NCBI GenBank assembly: GCA_003242515.1
Contig: QGUS01000057.1
Location: 1 to 8,523 of the forward strand
Reading direction: 5' to 3'
Length of the DNA stretch: 8,523 bases
DNA from: Actinomycetota bacterium
Lineage (GTDB): Bacteria > Actinomycetota > Acidimicrobiia > Spongiisociales > ZC4RG35
Each line of letters starts with the position of its first letter. Positions within the stretch are counted from its first letter, which is position 1. The position numbers and the translations under genes were made by a program. Below are positions 1-6,075 of this stretch, in pieces. A model generated the notes under the pieces. The model worked only from the letters and a program-made list of their open reading frames with translations. It was not told where the DNA came from and ran no database searches.

Positions 1-366
1 GCCGTCGGTCGACTCGGTGCCGGTGATCACGAGGTCGAAGCCCTCACGGGAGATGGCAGCGGCGAGGACCTTCGCCGTGGTCAGGGCGTCGGCGCCCCGG
101 AGGGAGGCGTCGTCCACGATGACCGCCTTGTCGGCGCCCATGGCGAGGGCCTGGCGGATGCCCTGGGCACTGCCGGTCGGGCCCATGCTGACGAGGGTCA
201 GGGTGCCGCCGTTGGCCTGGGCGATCTGCAGGCCCATCTCGACGCCGTAACGGTCGGTGTCGTCGAGGACCTGGTCATTGGGTCGAAGCAGCCACCCGCT
301 GCCCTCCTCCAGCTGGTAGGGGGTGGAGGGGTCGGGGATCTGCTTCACGCACGCGATGACTCTCAC
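1..366 (-). CDS. etfB: Electron transfer flavoprotein beta subunit, N-terminal part (runs off window)
   Basis: The first 122 residues of an ETF beta subunit are visible; the family is about 250-260 residues, so roughly half is present and the 3' end is cut by the window edge. EtfB pairs with EtfA to carry electrons from flavin dehydrogenases, such as acyl-CoA dehydrogenases, to the respiratory chain in the cytoplasm. The frame opens with the typical start MRVIACVKQIPDPS. It continues with a tyrosine-containing DRYGVEMGLQIA helix, the VSMGP strand-turn, the GIRQALAMGADKAV segment, and DLVITGTESTDG, which resembles the GMASTDG segment of actinobacterial EtfB. The GTG start is supported by AAGGAG ten bases upstream and by the match to the family N-terminus. 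It follows the nucleoside phosphorylase by 49 bases on the same strand; etfA would be expected next, outside the window. Confidence 0.92.
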   Translation of the reverse strand, partial: MRVIACVKQIPDPSTPYQLEEGSGWLLRPNDQVLDDTDRYGVEMGLQIAQANGGTLTLVSMGPTGSAQGIRQALAMGADKAVIVDDASLRGADALTTAKVLAAAISREGFDLVITGTESTDG

Positions 367-376
367 GAGGTGAAAA

Positions 377-382
377 CTCCTT
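377..382 (-). promoter_or_regulatory. Ribosome binding site of etfB
   Basis: AAGGAG on the minus strand, ten bases before the GTG at 366-364. It decides in favour of this GTG as the etfB start. No other start codon in a good context was seen nearby. Confidence 0.75.
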
Positions 383-402
383 GTCTGGGACGGGCCGATG
401 GT

Positions 403-412
403 AACCCGGGTT
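403..412. other. Ten-base perfect palindrome in the phosphorylase-etfB gap
   Basis: AACCCGGGTT is a perfect dyad just after the phosphorylase stop codon, in the 49-base gap before etfB. It has no loop, so it is not a hairpin terminator. It could be a short protein-binding dyad or chance in GC-rich DNA. No promoter hexamers are recognisable in this gap, so etfB may be read through from the upstream gene. Confidence 0.2.
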
Positions 413-415
413 CTC

Positions 416-1714
416 TCATCCGATTCTCTCGATGATCAGGCGCGGCGGGGCGACCCGCTCGGGGCCGATCTCCCACGCCTGCTCGAGATGGGGGCGCTGC
501 CGCTCCCATCTCTCCGGGTCGGAGTAGCGGACCACGGCGAGCGGCTCGCCCTCCGTCACCGGATCGCCGATCTTCTTGAGGACGGTGATGCCGACACCGG
601 GGTCCACCCGGTCGTCGACCTTCTCCCGCCCGGCGCCGAGGCGGGTGGCCACGGCGCCCACCGTCATGGCGTCGCACCTGGTGACGAAGCCGTCGGCGGG
701 GGCGAGGACCTCTGCCCGCTCCGGGGCGACGGCCAGCTTCGAGGGGTCCTCGATGACGCTCGTGTCGCCACCGTGGGCCCGTGCGACGTCGATGAGCTTC
801 TGCAGGGCGGAGCCGTCGTCGATCGCCTGCTGGAGGCGCTCCCGGCCCCCTTCGATTCCGGCGAGCTCCAGCATCACCTCGCCCAGAGCGAAGGTGAGCT
901 CGCGGATGTCCTCGGGGCCGCCACCGTTGAGGACCTCGATCGACTCCCTGATCTCGCAGGCGTTGCCGACCTCGTTGCCGAGGGGCTGTTCCATGGACGT
1001 GATCAGTGCCACGGTCCTGACGCCGTAGGAGTTGCCGATGCCGACCATGGTCTCCGCCAGGCGACGGGAGTCCTCGAGGTCCTTCATGAATGCGCCCGAG
1101 CCGGTCTTCACGTCGAGCACCAGCCCGTCGAGGCCCTCGGCGAGCTTCTTGGACATGATCGACGAGGCGATGAGCGGGATCGACGGGACCGTTCCCGTGG
1201 CGTCGCGCAGTGCGTAGAGCTTGCGGTCCGCCGGGGCGATGGTCTCGGACTGTCCCGCCAGCACCAGCCCGTGCTGCTCGAGGATGCGGGCGAACCTCTC
1301 CTTGTCGAGGCCCGTGGTGAACCCGGGGATCGACTCCAGCTTGTCCAGGGTGCCTCCGGTGTGCCCGAGGGCGCGGCCGGACATCATCGGGACCGCCACC
1401 CCGCAGGCGGCCACGAGGGGTGCGAGCGGGATCGAGATCTTGTCGCCGACGCCACCGGTGGAGTGCTTGTCCACCTTGGCGGCGGGGATGTGGCTGAAGT
1501 CGAGGACGTCGCCGGACTCCAGCATCGCCCGGGTCCAGGCGGCGAGCTCGTCGGCGTCGAGGCCTCGCCAGACGATCGCCATGGCCATCGCCGACATCTG
1601 GTAGTCGGGCACCACGCCACGGGTGTAGGCGTCGATGAGCCACGCGATCTGGTCGGGGTCGAGCCTTCTCCCGTCCCGCTTGGCCTCGATCAGCTCGACG
1701 ACTGAGTAGGTCAT
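416..1714 (-). CDS. deoA: Thymidine / pyrimidine-nucleoside phosphorylase
   Basis: A complete 432-residue cytoplasmic enzyme, the normal family length. It splits thymidine or other pyrimidine nucleosides with phosphate into the base and (deoxy)ribose-1-phosphate. The phosphate site is intact: K83 and S85 in KHSTGGVGDK (83-92), S94, S112 and T122. The family signature SGRALGHTGGTLDKLE spans 112-127. The pyrimidine contacts known from the E. coli enzyme are present one position lower: R170, S185 and K189. M110 stands where Bacillus-type Pdp enzymes carry lysine, which favours thymidine phosphorylase (DeoA) over the broader Pdp class, though this is not decisive. The C-terminal domain (about 340-432) is also normal. 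The ATG at 1714 is the first possible start after an in-frame stop and fits the family N-terminus, although no clear Shine-Dalgarno precedes it. Together with upp it makes a pyrimidine salvage route. Confidence 0.94.
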   Translation of the reverse strand: MTYSVVELIEAKRDGRRLDPDQIAWLIDAYTRGVVPDYQMSAMAMAIVWRGLDADELAAWTRAMLESGDVLDFSHIPAAKVDKHSTGGVGDKISIPLAPLVAACGVAVPMMSGRALGHTGGTLDKLESIPGFTTGLDKERFARILEQHGLVLAGQSETIAPADRKLYALRDATGTVPSIPLIASSIMSKKLAEGLDGLVLDVKTGSGAFMKDLEDSRRLAETMVGIGNSYGVRTVALITSMEQPLGNEVGNACEIRESIEVLNGGGPEDIRELTFALGEVMLELAGIEGGRERLQQAIDDGSALQKLIDVARAHGGDTSVIEDPSKLAVAPERAEVLAPADGFVTRCDAMTVGAVATRLGAGREKVDDRVDPGVGITVLKKIGDPVTEGEPLAVVRYSDPERWERQRPHLEQAWEIGPERVAPPRLIIERIG

Positions 1715-1739
1715 GCCCGGAAGGCTAGGTGGGCGGCGC

Positions 1740-1816
1740 GTCTCCGCCTATGGACCTTCGTCCCCTCGACGGCGTAGGCACCGCCGGGCGGGCGAAGCGG
1801 GCCGTTCCCCGGAGAC
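1740..1816 (-). promoter_or_regulatory. Candidate structured leader RNA upstream of the phosphorylase
   Basis: This lies in the 172-base gap between argC and the phosphorylase (1715-1886), the longest non-coding stretch in the window. A perfect 7-base stem closes the element: 1740-1746 pairs with 1810-1816. Inside, directly stacked on it, 1747-1750 pairs with 1775-1778 and encloses a GGAC-GAAG-GUCC hairpin (1752-1763). A further 5-base pairing, 1769-1773 with 1801-1805, could form as an alternative or pseudoknot. The element ends 25 bases before the start codon. It does not match a tRNA or any riboswitch I recognise. In such GC-rich DNA some pairing is expected by chance, so this is a candidate only. 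Confidence 0.3.
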
Positions 1817-1844
1817 AGGGCTGGTTTGAATCCCCCCACGGAGT

Positions 1845-1860
1845 CGGCGGAGTGCCGCCG
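1845..1860 (-). terminator. Possible terminator hairpin after argC
   Basis: A perfect 6-base G+C stem, CGGCGG-CACT-CCGCCG on the minus strand, begins 26 bases after the argC stop codon. No run of T follows (the next bases are ACTCCGTGGGGGG), so it is not a canonical intrinsic terminator. Its position at the end of the arginine genes is what suggests the role. Confidence 0.3.
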
Positions 1861-1886
1861 GACGCGGGAAGGCCGGGGCCGCCCGA

Positions 1887-2804
1887 TCAGAGGATCCCGG
1901 CCAGCTCGTCGAGGCCCAGGGCCAGATTCATGTTCTGGACCGCCTGGACCGCGGCGCCCTTCAGGAGGTTGTCCTCCGCGCCCACGACCACGGCGTGACG
2001 GCCGTCCTCGGAGACGGTGAACCCTCCCAGGACGACGCCCGTCAGGTTGGCCCCGTCCGCCAGCTCCGGGACCCGGTCGGTGACCTCGATCAGCGGCTCG
2101 TCCCGGTAGGCCTTCTCCACCTTCTCCCGCACGTCGTCGGCGGTCATGGCGGTCCCGACCGGGACGTCGGCGGTGACGATCAGGCCCCGGAACGCCGGGT
2201 GGACATGCGGCATGAAGCGCACGGGGCGGCCGAGGTGCCTGGTCGCCTCGCGCTCGTGATTGTGGCCGGCCAGCTTGTAGGGCATGAGGTTGTCGGCGAG
2301 CCGTGCCGGGTCGTTGCGGGGGCTCGGCGTCGTCCCGGCCCCCGAGTAGCCGGACACGCCGAACACCACCGGGGTGCCATCGGCGTCGTCGAGCAGGGGA
2401 GCGACCGCGAGCTGCATCACGGTGGCGTAGCAGCCCGGATTGGCGATGCGGCGGGAGCCGCGGATGCGGTCTCGGAACAGCTCGGGGAGGCCATAGGCCC
2501 AGTCGTCGTCCCACCTGTGGTCGGCGGAGATGTCGACGATGACGGTCTCCTCCGGGATCACCTCCACGTAGCCGGCCGAGGCCCCGTCAGGGAGCGCGAG
2601 GAACACCACGTCCACCGGGTTGGCGGCGACGAACTCGGGGTTGGTGTCGGTGAAGACGAGGCCGGGGTAGCCGTCGACCGGCTGGCCGGCCTTCTCCCGG
2701 GACCCGGCCCACACGACCTCCGCTCCGGGGTGGTCGCGGAGGATCCGCAGCAGCTCCGATCCCGTGTAGCCGCGGGCGCCGACGATTCCGACGGTCTTCG
2801 TCAT
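1887..2804 (-). CDS. argC: N-acetyl-gamma-glutamyl-phosphate reductase
   Basis: A 305-residue NADPH-dependent reductase that turns N-acetylglutamyl-5-phosphate into N-acetylglutamate semialdehyde, the third step of arginine synthesis. The Rossmann loop GIVGARGYTGSE lies at 6-17. The catalytic cysteine is C125 in NPGCYAT (123-128). GYSGAGTTPS (152-161) and the H200 region FMPHVHPAFRG (198-207) complete the active site. It is shorter than the common ArgC of about 345 residues but close to the Xanthomonas type, which it resembles throughout (ADNLMPY at 170-176, DNLLKGAA near 278-285). That fits the company it keeps. Its ATG overlaps the stop of the synthase/kinase gene as ATGA, and GGAGG sits seven bases upstream, so translation is probably coupled. 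It is the last gene of the arginine cluster. Confidence 0.97.
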   Translation of the reverse strand: MTKTVGIVGARGYTGSELLRILRDHPGAEVVWAGSREKAGQPVDGYPGLVFTDTNPEFVAANPVDVVFLALPDGASAGYVEVIPEETVIVDISADHRWDDDWAYGLPELFRDRIRGSRRIANPGCYATVMQLAVAPLLDDADGTPVVFGVSGYSGAGTTPSPRNDPARLADNLMPYKLAGHNHEREATRHLGRPVRFMPHVHPAFRGLIVTADVPVGTAMTADDVREKVEKAYRDEPLIEVTDRVPELADGANLTGVVLGGFTVSEDGRHAVVVGAEDNLLKGAAVQAVQNMNLALGLDELAGIL

Positions 2805-4123
2805 GCCTCTCCCTCCCACGCCGTGGGCATGTCGTCGATGGTCTTGACGGCGCGGGCGATCCGGTCGAAGTCGGCCTCGCCCCGCCAGAAGATGAGCCAG
2901 CGGCCGCGCCGGATCAGGCCGTCCGCTTCGGCCGTGTAGAACCCGTTGATCGGGTTGTCGACCCGGCTTCGCCAGAACAGGACCGGGTAGGAACGGACCA
3001 GCGTGTCCCAGACGGAGCGGGCCGTGCCATCGCCCCGGGCGCTCTCCGCCACCGCGTACTTGTCCAGGTAGGCGAAGTCCTCGACCCGGGTGACCAGGGC
3101 CGCGCCCCGGTAACTCTCGGAGACGATGAGCGACTGGAACGACAGGTTCTCCCACCAGTCCGCTCTCAGCTTCCTGCCGAAGGACGTCTCCAGCAGCGCG
3201 GTGAGCTTGCCGGTGTCCACCTCGTCCCGGTCCTCGATCTCGAGGATGCGCTCGCCCTTCCGGATGAGGGTGCCGGCGCCACCGTGGGTGAACAGCTCCC
3301 TGATGAGGGCCTTCGGCGTCGTGATCGACACGGAGGAGGTGTCCGGCGAGGCGTCGAGGAGACGCTTGATCTCCTCGATCTTCAGCCGCATGCCGGAGTG
3401 GAGCCACTCCTGGGCCATGAGGTCCTCGTAGTCGGTCTCCAGGTTCACCCACTCGATGAGCTTGCCCTCCCCGTCCAGCAGGCCGCCGGTGTCGGAGAGG
3501 AAGATGATCTTCATCGGCTGCAGCACCTCGACGAGGAGCCGAGTGGCCGTGTCCGCGTTCATGTTGAGGATCTGCCCGCCTGTGGCCACGCCGAGACAGC
3601 CGAGGATCGGGATGGCGCCTGACCGGATGATGCTGCGCAGCCGGTCGACCCGCACCGCGGTGGGCTCGCCCACGAACCCGTACAGGTCCTGGTCGATGAA
3701 CTCGGCGTCGAAGATGCCCTCGGTGATGCCGTGGGCGGGGACCCCGTGGCTGCGGATCGCCTCGACCAGGGCGAGGTTCTGCTCGGCGAACACCTCCCGG
3801 GCGACGTCGAGGACCTCCGGCGTGGTCACCCGGAGGCCGTTGCGCTTCTCGGAGGTGACGCCCTTCGCGGCCAGGGCGGCGTCCAGCTGGGGGCCGCCGC
3901 CGTGGATCACCACAGGGGTGAGGCCGACGGTGTGGAGAAGCGCCAGGGACCCGGCGGTCTCCTCGAGGTGGTCCCGGATGATCGCCCCGCCGACCTTGAT
4001 CACGCCGAAGCGGGTCTCGTCCACGGAGGAGAACCGGCGGAGGTAGGAGCGGACCTCCCTGCTCTCCGACATGTTGGAGAGCAACTGGACGATGATCCGG
4101 CGGACCTCCACGTGCTGGCTCAC
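2801..4123 (-). CDS. argB: Bifunctional N-acetylglutamate synthase/kinase (kinase + DUF619 acetyltransferase)
   Basis: A 440-residue fusion that would carry out the first two arginine steps: acetyl-CoA plus glutamate to N-acetylglutamate, then ATP-dependent phosphorylation. The amino-acid kinase domain (about 35-290) shows KVGG at 43-46, HGGGPQLD at 74-81, ILNMNAD at 185-191, DTGG at 211-214 and GMRLKIEEIK at 244-253. The GNAT-fold DUF619 domain (about 300-430) has the YLDKYAVAE strand (352-360), the acetyl-CoA loop around ARGDGTA (362-368), and FWRSRVDNPINGFY (383-396). Length and layout match the Xanthomonas campestris NAGS/K (about 447 residues), including the N-terminal IIVQLLSNM segment. 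That segment supports the GTG at 4123 over the internal ATG at codon 18. The GTG overlaps the argF' stop as GTGA and has GAGGAG nine bases upstream. Family knowledge suggests arginine feedback control, but none can be shown from the sequence. Confidence 0.95.
   Translation of the reverse strand: MSQHVEVRRIIVQLLSNMSESREVRSYLRRFSSVDETRFGVIKVGGAIIRDHLEETAGSLALLHTVGLTPVVIHGGGPQLDAALAAKGVTSEKRNGLRVTTPEVLDVAREVFAEQNLALVEAIRSHGVPAHGITEGIFDAEFIDQDLYGFVGEPTAVRVDRLRSIIRSGAIPILGCLGVATGGQILNMNADTATRLLVEVLQPMKIIFLSDTGGLLDGEGKLIEWVNLETDYEDLMAQEWLHSGMRLKIEEIKRLLDASPDTSSVSITTPKALIRELFTHGGAGTLIRKGERILEIEDRDEVDTGKLTALLETSFGRKLRADWWENLSFQSLIVSESYRGAALVTRVEDFAYLDKYAVAESARGDGTARSVWDTLVRSYPVLFWRSRVDNPINGFYTAEADGLIRRGRWLIFWRGEADFDRIARAVKTIDDMPTAWEGEA
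2812..2816 (-). promoter_or_regulatory. Ribosome binding site of argC
   Basis: GGAGG on the minus strand, seven bases before the ATG at 2804-2802. It lies inside the last codons of the synthase/kinase gene and supports the 4-base overlapping start. Confidence 0.7.
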
Positions 4124-5118
4124 GAGACGAGGCTCCTCATGATCGCCTTCTGGACGTGCAGCCGGTTCTCGGCCTCGTCGTAGGCCACGCAGGCGGGGGA
4201 GTCGAAGACCTCGTCGGTGATCTTCACGTTGCGCCGCATCGGGAGGCAGTGGCTGACCAGGGCGCCGTCGGTCATCGCCATCTTCTGCGAGTCGACGATG
4301 AAATGGCGGAAGCGGTCGCGGATCGGCTTCTCCTCCTCCCAGCGGCCGAAGTAGGGGAGGGCGCCCCAGCTCTTGGCGTACACCACGTTGGCGCCGGTGT
4401 AGGCCTCCTCGATGTCGGTGGTCACGCTGAGGGACCGGCCGTTCTCGTTGGCGTAGCCGTCGGCGATCGACATGTACCGCTCGTCGAGCACGTACTCCTC
4501 GGTGGGGACGAGGAGGGTGACGTCCATCCCCATCTTCGAGGCGATCATCAGCGCCGAGTTGGCCACGGCGGTGTTGAGCGGACGGGGGTGGTAGGTCCAG
4601 GTGAGGACGAACTTCTTCCCGTCCAGGGCGCCCATGTGCTCCTGGAGGGTCATGGCGAGCGCCATCTCCTGGCACGGGTGGGTGATCGTCTCCATGTTGA
4701 CCACCGGCACCTCGGAGTAGGCGGCGAAGGCCTGGAGGATGGTGTCCTTCCGGTCCTGCTCCCAGTCCTGGAACTTGGGGAACGCCCGGATCCCGATCAT
4801 GTCGACGTAGCGGGAGAGCACCCGGGCAGCCTCGGAGACGTGCTCCTCGGCGTCGCCGAGCATCTCCACGCCGGGCTCGAACTCCAGCGCCCACATCCCC
4901 GAGCTCGGGCTGAGGACGACGGCGTGCCCGCCGAGCTGGCGCGCCCCCACGTCGAAGGAGGTGCGGGTGCGCAGCGAGTTGTTGAAGAAGATCAGCGCGA
5001 TCGTCTTGCCCTCGAGGTCCTTCGTGTAGGGCGACTCCTTGAGACGGCGGGCGTCGTCGAGGAGCGCCTGGATCTCGGGCCGGGAATAGTCGTAGGTGTT
5101 CAGGAAGTGCTTCGGCAT
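4120..5118 (-). CDS. argF': N-acetylornithine carbamoyltransferase (AOTCase)
   Basis: A 332-residue transcarbamylase that moves the carbamoyl group of carbamoyl phosphate onto N-acetylornithine, giving N-acetylcitrulline. The carbamoyl-phosphate loop is SLRTRTSF (48-55), followed by HPCQ (147-150) and the C-terminal HCLPMRRNVK (290-299). It is the acetyl-ornithine type, not ordinary ArgF. It aligns closely along its whole length with the Xanthomonas enzyme, including the long SPSSGMWALEFEPG insertion (70-83), WTYHPRPLNTAVANSA (174-189) and YAKSWGALPYFG (247-258). E91 matches Glu92 of Xanthomonas AOTCase, the residue that selects acetyl- over succinyl-ornithine (proline in Bacteroides). K299 matches the lysine reported as carboxylated in that enzyme (Lys302). 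The ATG has only a poorly spaced GGGGGAG two bases before it, but the N-terminus MPKHFLNT fits the family. It lies 23 bases after the SIMPL gene. Confidence 0.96.
   Translation of the reverse strand: MPKHFLNTYDYSRPEIQALLDDARRLKESPYTKDLEGKTIALIFFNNSLRTRTSFDVGARQLGGHAVVLSPSSGMWALEFEPGVEMLGDAEEHVSEAARVLSRYVDMIGIRAFPKFQDWEQDRKDTILQAFAAYSEVPVVNMETITHPCQEMALAMTLQEHMGALDGKKFVLTWTYHPRPLNTAVANSALMIASKMGMDVTLLVPTEEYVLDERYMSIADGYANENGRSLSVTTDIEEAYTGANVVYAKSWGALPYFGRWEEEKPIRDRFRHFIVDSQKMAMTDGALVSHCLPMRRNVKITDEVFDSPACVAYDEAENRLHVQKAIMRSLVS
4133..4138 (-). promoter_or_regulatory. Ribosome binding site of the synthase/kinase gene
   Basis: GAGGAG on the minus strand, nine bases before the GTG at 4123-4121 and inside the last codons of argF'. 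It supports the GTG start, as does the Xanthomonas-like N-terminus that this start includes. Confidence 0.7.
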
Positions 5119-5141
5119 GGCTCCCCCGGTTGCCTGCGGGG

Positions 5142-5765
5142 TCAGTCGATACGGAATCTGGCTCGGATGGTCGTGGTCACCTCGAGGGTGCCCGCTTCCA
5201 CCGGGGTGGAGGCCGCTTCCATCCTCAAAGCCTTCGGGGCCGGCGGGGCCATCCGGCCCTCGGACTCCTCGATCTCGACGGGTCTGCCCAGCGAGACCCC
5301 GGCCAGGGCGGCCAGGTGCCGGGCGCGCTCCATCACGTCCTCCCACGCCGCCTCCCGGGCCCGGGTGAGGGCCCCGGTCGTGTCCCCGACGGTGAAGTCG
5401 AGGCCTTCGACCGTGACCGCGTCACCCGCCGCGGCGACGGCGGCGTCGATCACCTGGCCCACGGTGGAGATGTCCCGGACCGTGGCGACGACGGAGTTCT
5501 GGGCGCGATAGCCCAGGTCCCGTCGCCCGGAGTCGGTCCACTCGTACTCCGCGGCGAGGTGATAGCGGACGGTGCGGATGTCGGGCCTGTCGACGCCGGC
5601 GCCGTCGAGCGCGTCGATGAGCGCCTGGGCGGAGCGGGCGGCCGAGGATGCGGCTTCCGCCGCGGTGGGAGCGAGAACGGAGACACCGAGGCTCACCGTT
5701 GCTGTGTCGGGGGCCACACTGGCCGTCCCCGACCCGGTGACGGTGATCCCGTTCGATTCGCTCAT
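5142..5765 (-). CDS. SIMPL-domain (DUF541) protein, cytoplasmic
   Basis: A 207-residue protein filled by one SIMPL/DUF541 domain. It has the N-terminal signature ITVTGSGTASVAPDTA (7-22), alternating beta strands and alanine-rich helices, and the C-terminal strand TLEVTTTIRARF (193-204). Family members include bacterial BP26/Omp28-like envelope proteins and the IRAK1-linked mammalian SIMPL; the biochemical role is unclear. Most bacterial members are exported, but this one starts directly with the domain and has no signal peptide or membrane segment, so it should stay in the cytoplasm. It lies 23 bases upstream of argF' and is probably the first gene of that transcription unit. The link to arginine synthesis may be only positional. 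Its start codon is preceded by a hairpin that contains the likely Shine-Dalgarno (5769-5785). Confidence 0.87.
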   Translation of the reverse strand: MSESNGITVTGSGTASVAPDTATVSLGVSVLAPTAAEAASSAARSAQALIDALDGAGVDRPDIRTVRYHLAAEYEWTDSGRRDLGYRAQNSVVATVRDISTVGQVIDAAVAAAGDAVTVEGLDFTVGDTTGALTRAREAAWEDVMERARHLAALAGVSLGRPVEIEESEGRMAPPAPKALRMEAASTPVEAGTLEVTTTIRARFRID

Positions 5766-5768
5766 GGT

Positions 5769-5785
5769 GGGAGGGTAGTCCTCCC
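5769..5785 (-). promoter_or_regulatory. Hairpin containing the probable ribosome binding site of the SIMPL gene
   Basis: On the minus strand GGGAGG-ACTAC-CCTCCC forms a perfect 6-base stem with a 5-base loop, three bases before the SIMPL ATG. The 5' arm is the only Shine-Dalgarno-like sequence, at a long spacing of about 14 bases, so the fold would hide it. This could dampen translation; it could also be chance. Confidence 0.3.
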
Positions 5786-5797
5786 GCGGCCGGACAC

Positions 5798-5811
5798 CGT
5801 ATATGGATTCA
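5798..5811 (-). promoter_or_regulatory. Possible promoter -10 / weak ARG-box-like site before the SIMPL-arginine genes
   Basis: TGAATCCATATACG on the minus strand is an AT-rich island in GC-rich DNA, 33 to 46 bases before the SIMPL start. CATATA (5805-5800) could serve as a -10 hexamer; no good -35 is visible at 16-18 bases. The 14 bases also resemble half of an ARG box: TGAAT matches fully, while ATACG matches only 3 of 5 bases of ATTCA. It overlaps the ATL stop codon. Confidence 0.2.
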
Positions 5812-6075
5812 GCCTACGACCCGCCCGTCACGCACCAGGACGCCCTCCGCGGCCAGCAGTTCCGCCTGCCGGGCGGGGGAGGGACTGCGGAGTCGGCCTC
5901 CTGCTCCGACCACCCGCCACCAGGGGACGTCCTCGTCCGTGCGGTTCAAGAGATTGCCCACCGCCCGGGCCGCACCGGGGAACCCGGCCTGTTCGGCCAC
6001 CTCCCCGTAGGTGACCACCTCGCCGGACCGGAGGGAGCGGAGGACTTCGAGGACGGCTTCCTCGAATCGCTTCAA
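5809..6075 (-). CDS. Alkyltransferase-like protein (ATL, MGMT DNA-binding domain without the catalytic cysteine)
   Basis: A small 88-residue protein made only of the DNA-binding domain of O6-alkylguanine-DNA alkyltransferase. The nucleotide-flipping tyrosine (Y23 in TYGEVAEQAG) and the arginine finger region (R37 in ARAVGN) are present. The alkyl-accepting PCHR motif is replaced by PWWR (51-54): W52 stands for the cysteine and W53 for the usual histidine. It therefore cannot accept alkyl groups. Known ATL proteins, such as E. coli YbaZ (Atl) and S. pombe Atl1 with PWHR or similar, bind O6-alkylguanine and pass it to nucleotide excision repair; this role is inferred here. The start is a TTG overlapping the upp stop as TTGA, and the N-terminus KRFEEAVLEVL fits the family. 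No good Shine-Dalgarno is visible, so translation probably depends on upp. Confidence 0.87.
   Translation of the reverse strand: MKRFEEAVLEVLRSLRSGEVVTYGEVAEQAGFPGAARAVGNLLNRTDEDVPWWRVVGAGGRLRSPSPARQAELLAAEGVLVRDGRVVG

Noticed and set aside
398..1705. Long plus-strand open frame opposite the nucleoside phosphorylase
   Set aside because: It mirrors a full-length recognised enzyme on the minus strand. Its translation is Asp/Gly/Val/Leu-rich with no family match, as expected from antisense reading of GC-rich codons.
1740..1816. The 77-base element as a tRNA gene
   Set aside because: It has tRNA-like length and a 7-base closing stem, but on neither strand is there a T-loop, a D-loop or an anticodon arm in the right place.
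1821..1837. tRNA T-arm-like sequence GGTTTGAATCC on the plus strand
   Set aside because: The flanking T stem pairs only two bases, no acceptor, D or anticodon arm of correct spacing can be drawn, and no CCA follows.
4120..5118. Ordinary ornithine carbamoyltransferase (ArgF) or succinylornithine transcarbamylase
   Set aside because: The long insert near residues 70-83, the WTYHPRPLNTA segment and E91 fit the acetylornithine enzyme and not the other two.
4156..5511. 451-residue plus-strand open frame
   Set aside because: It is antisense to argF' and part of the SIMPL gene. It is histidine- and valine-rich low-complexity translation with no recognisable domain, and it crosses two real genes.
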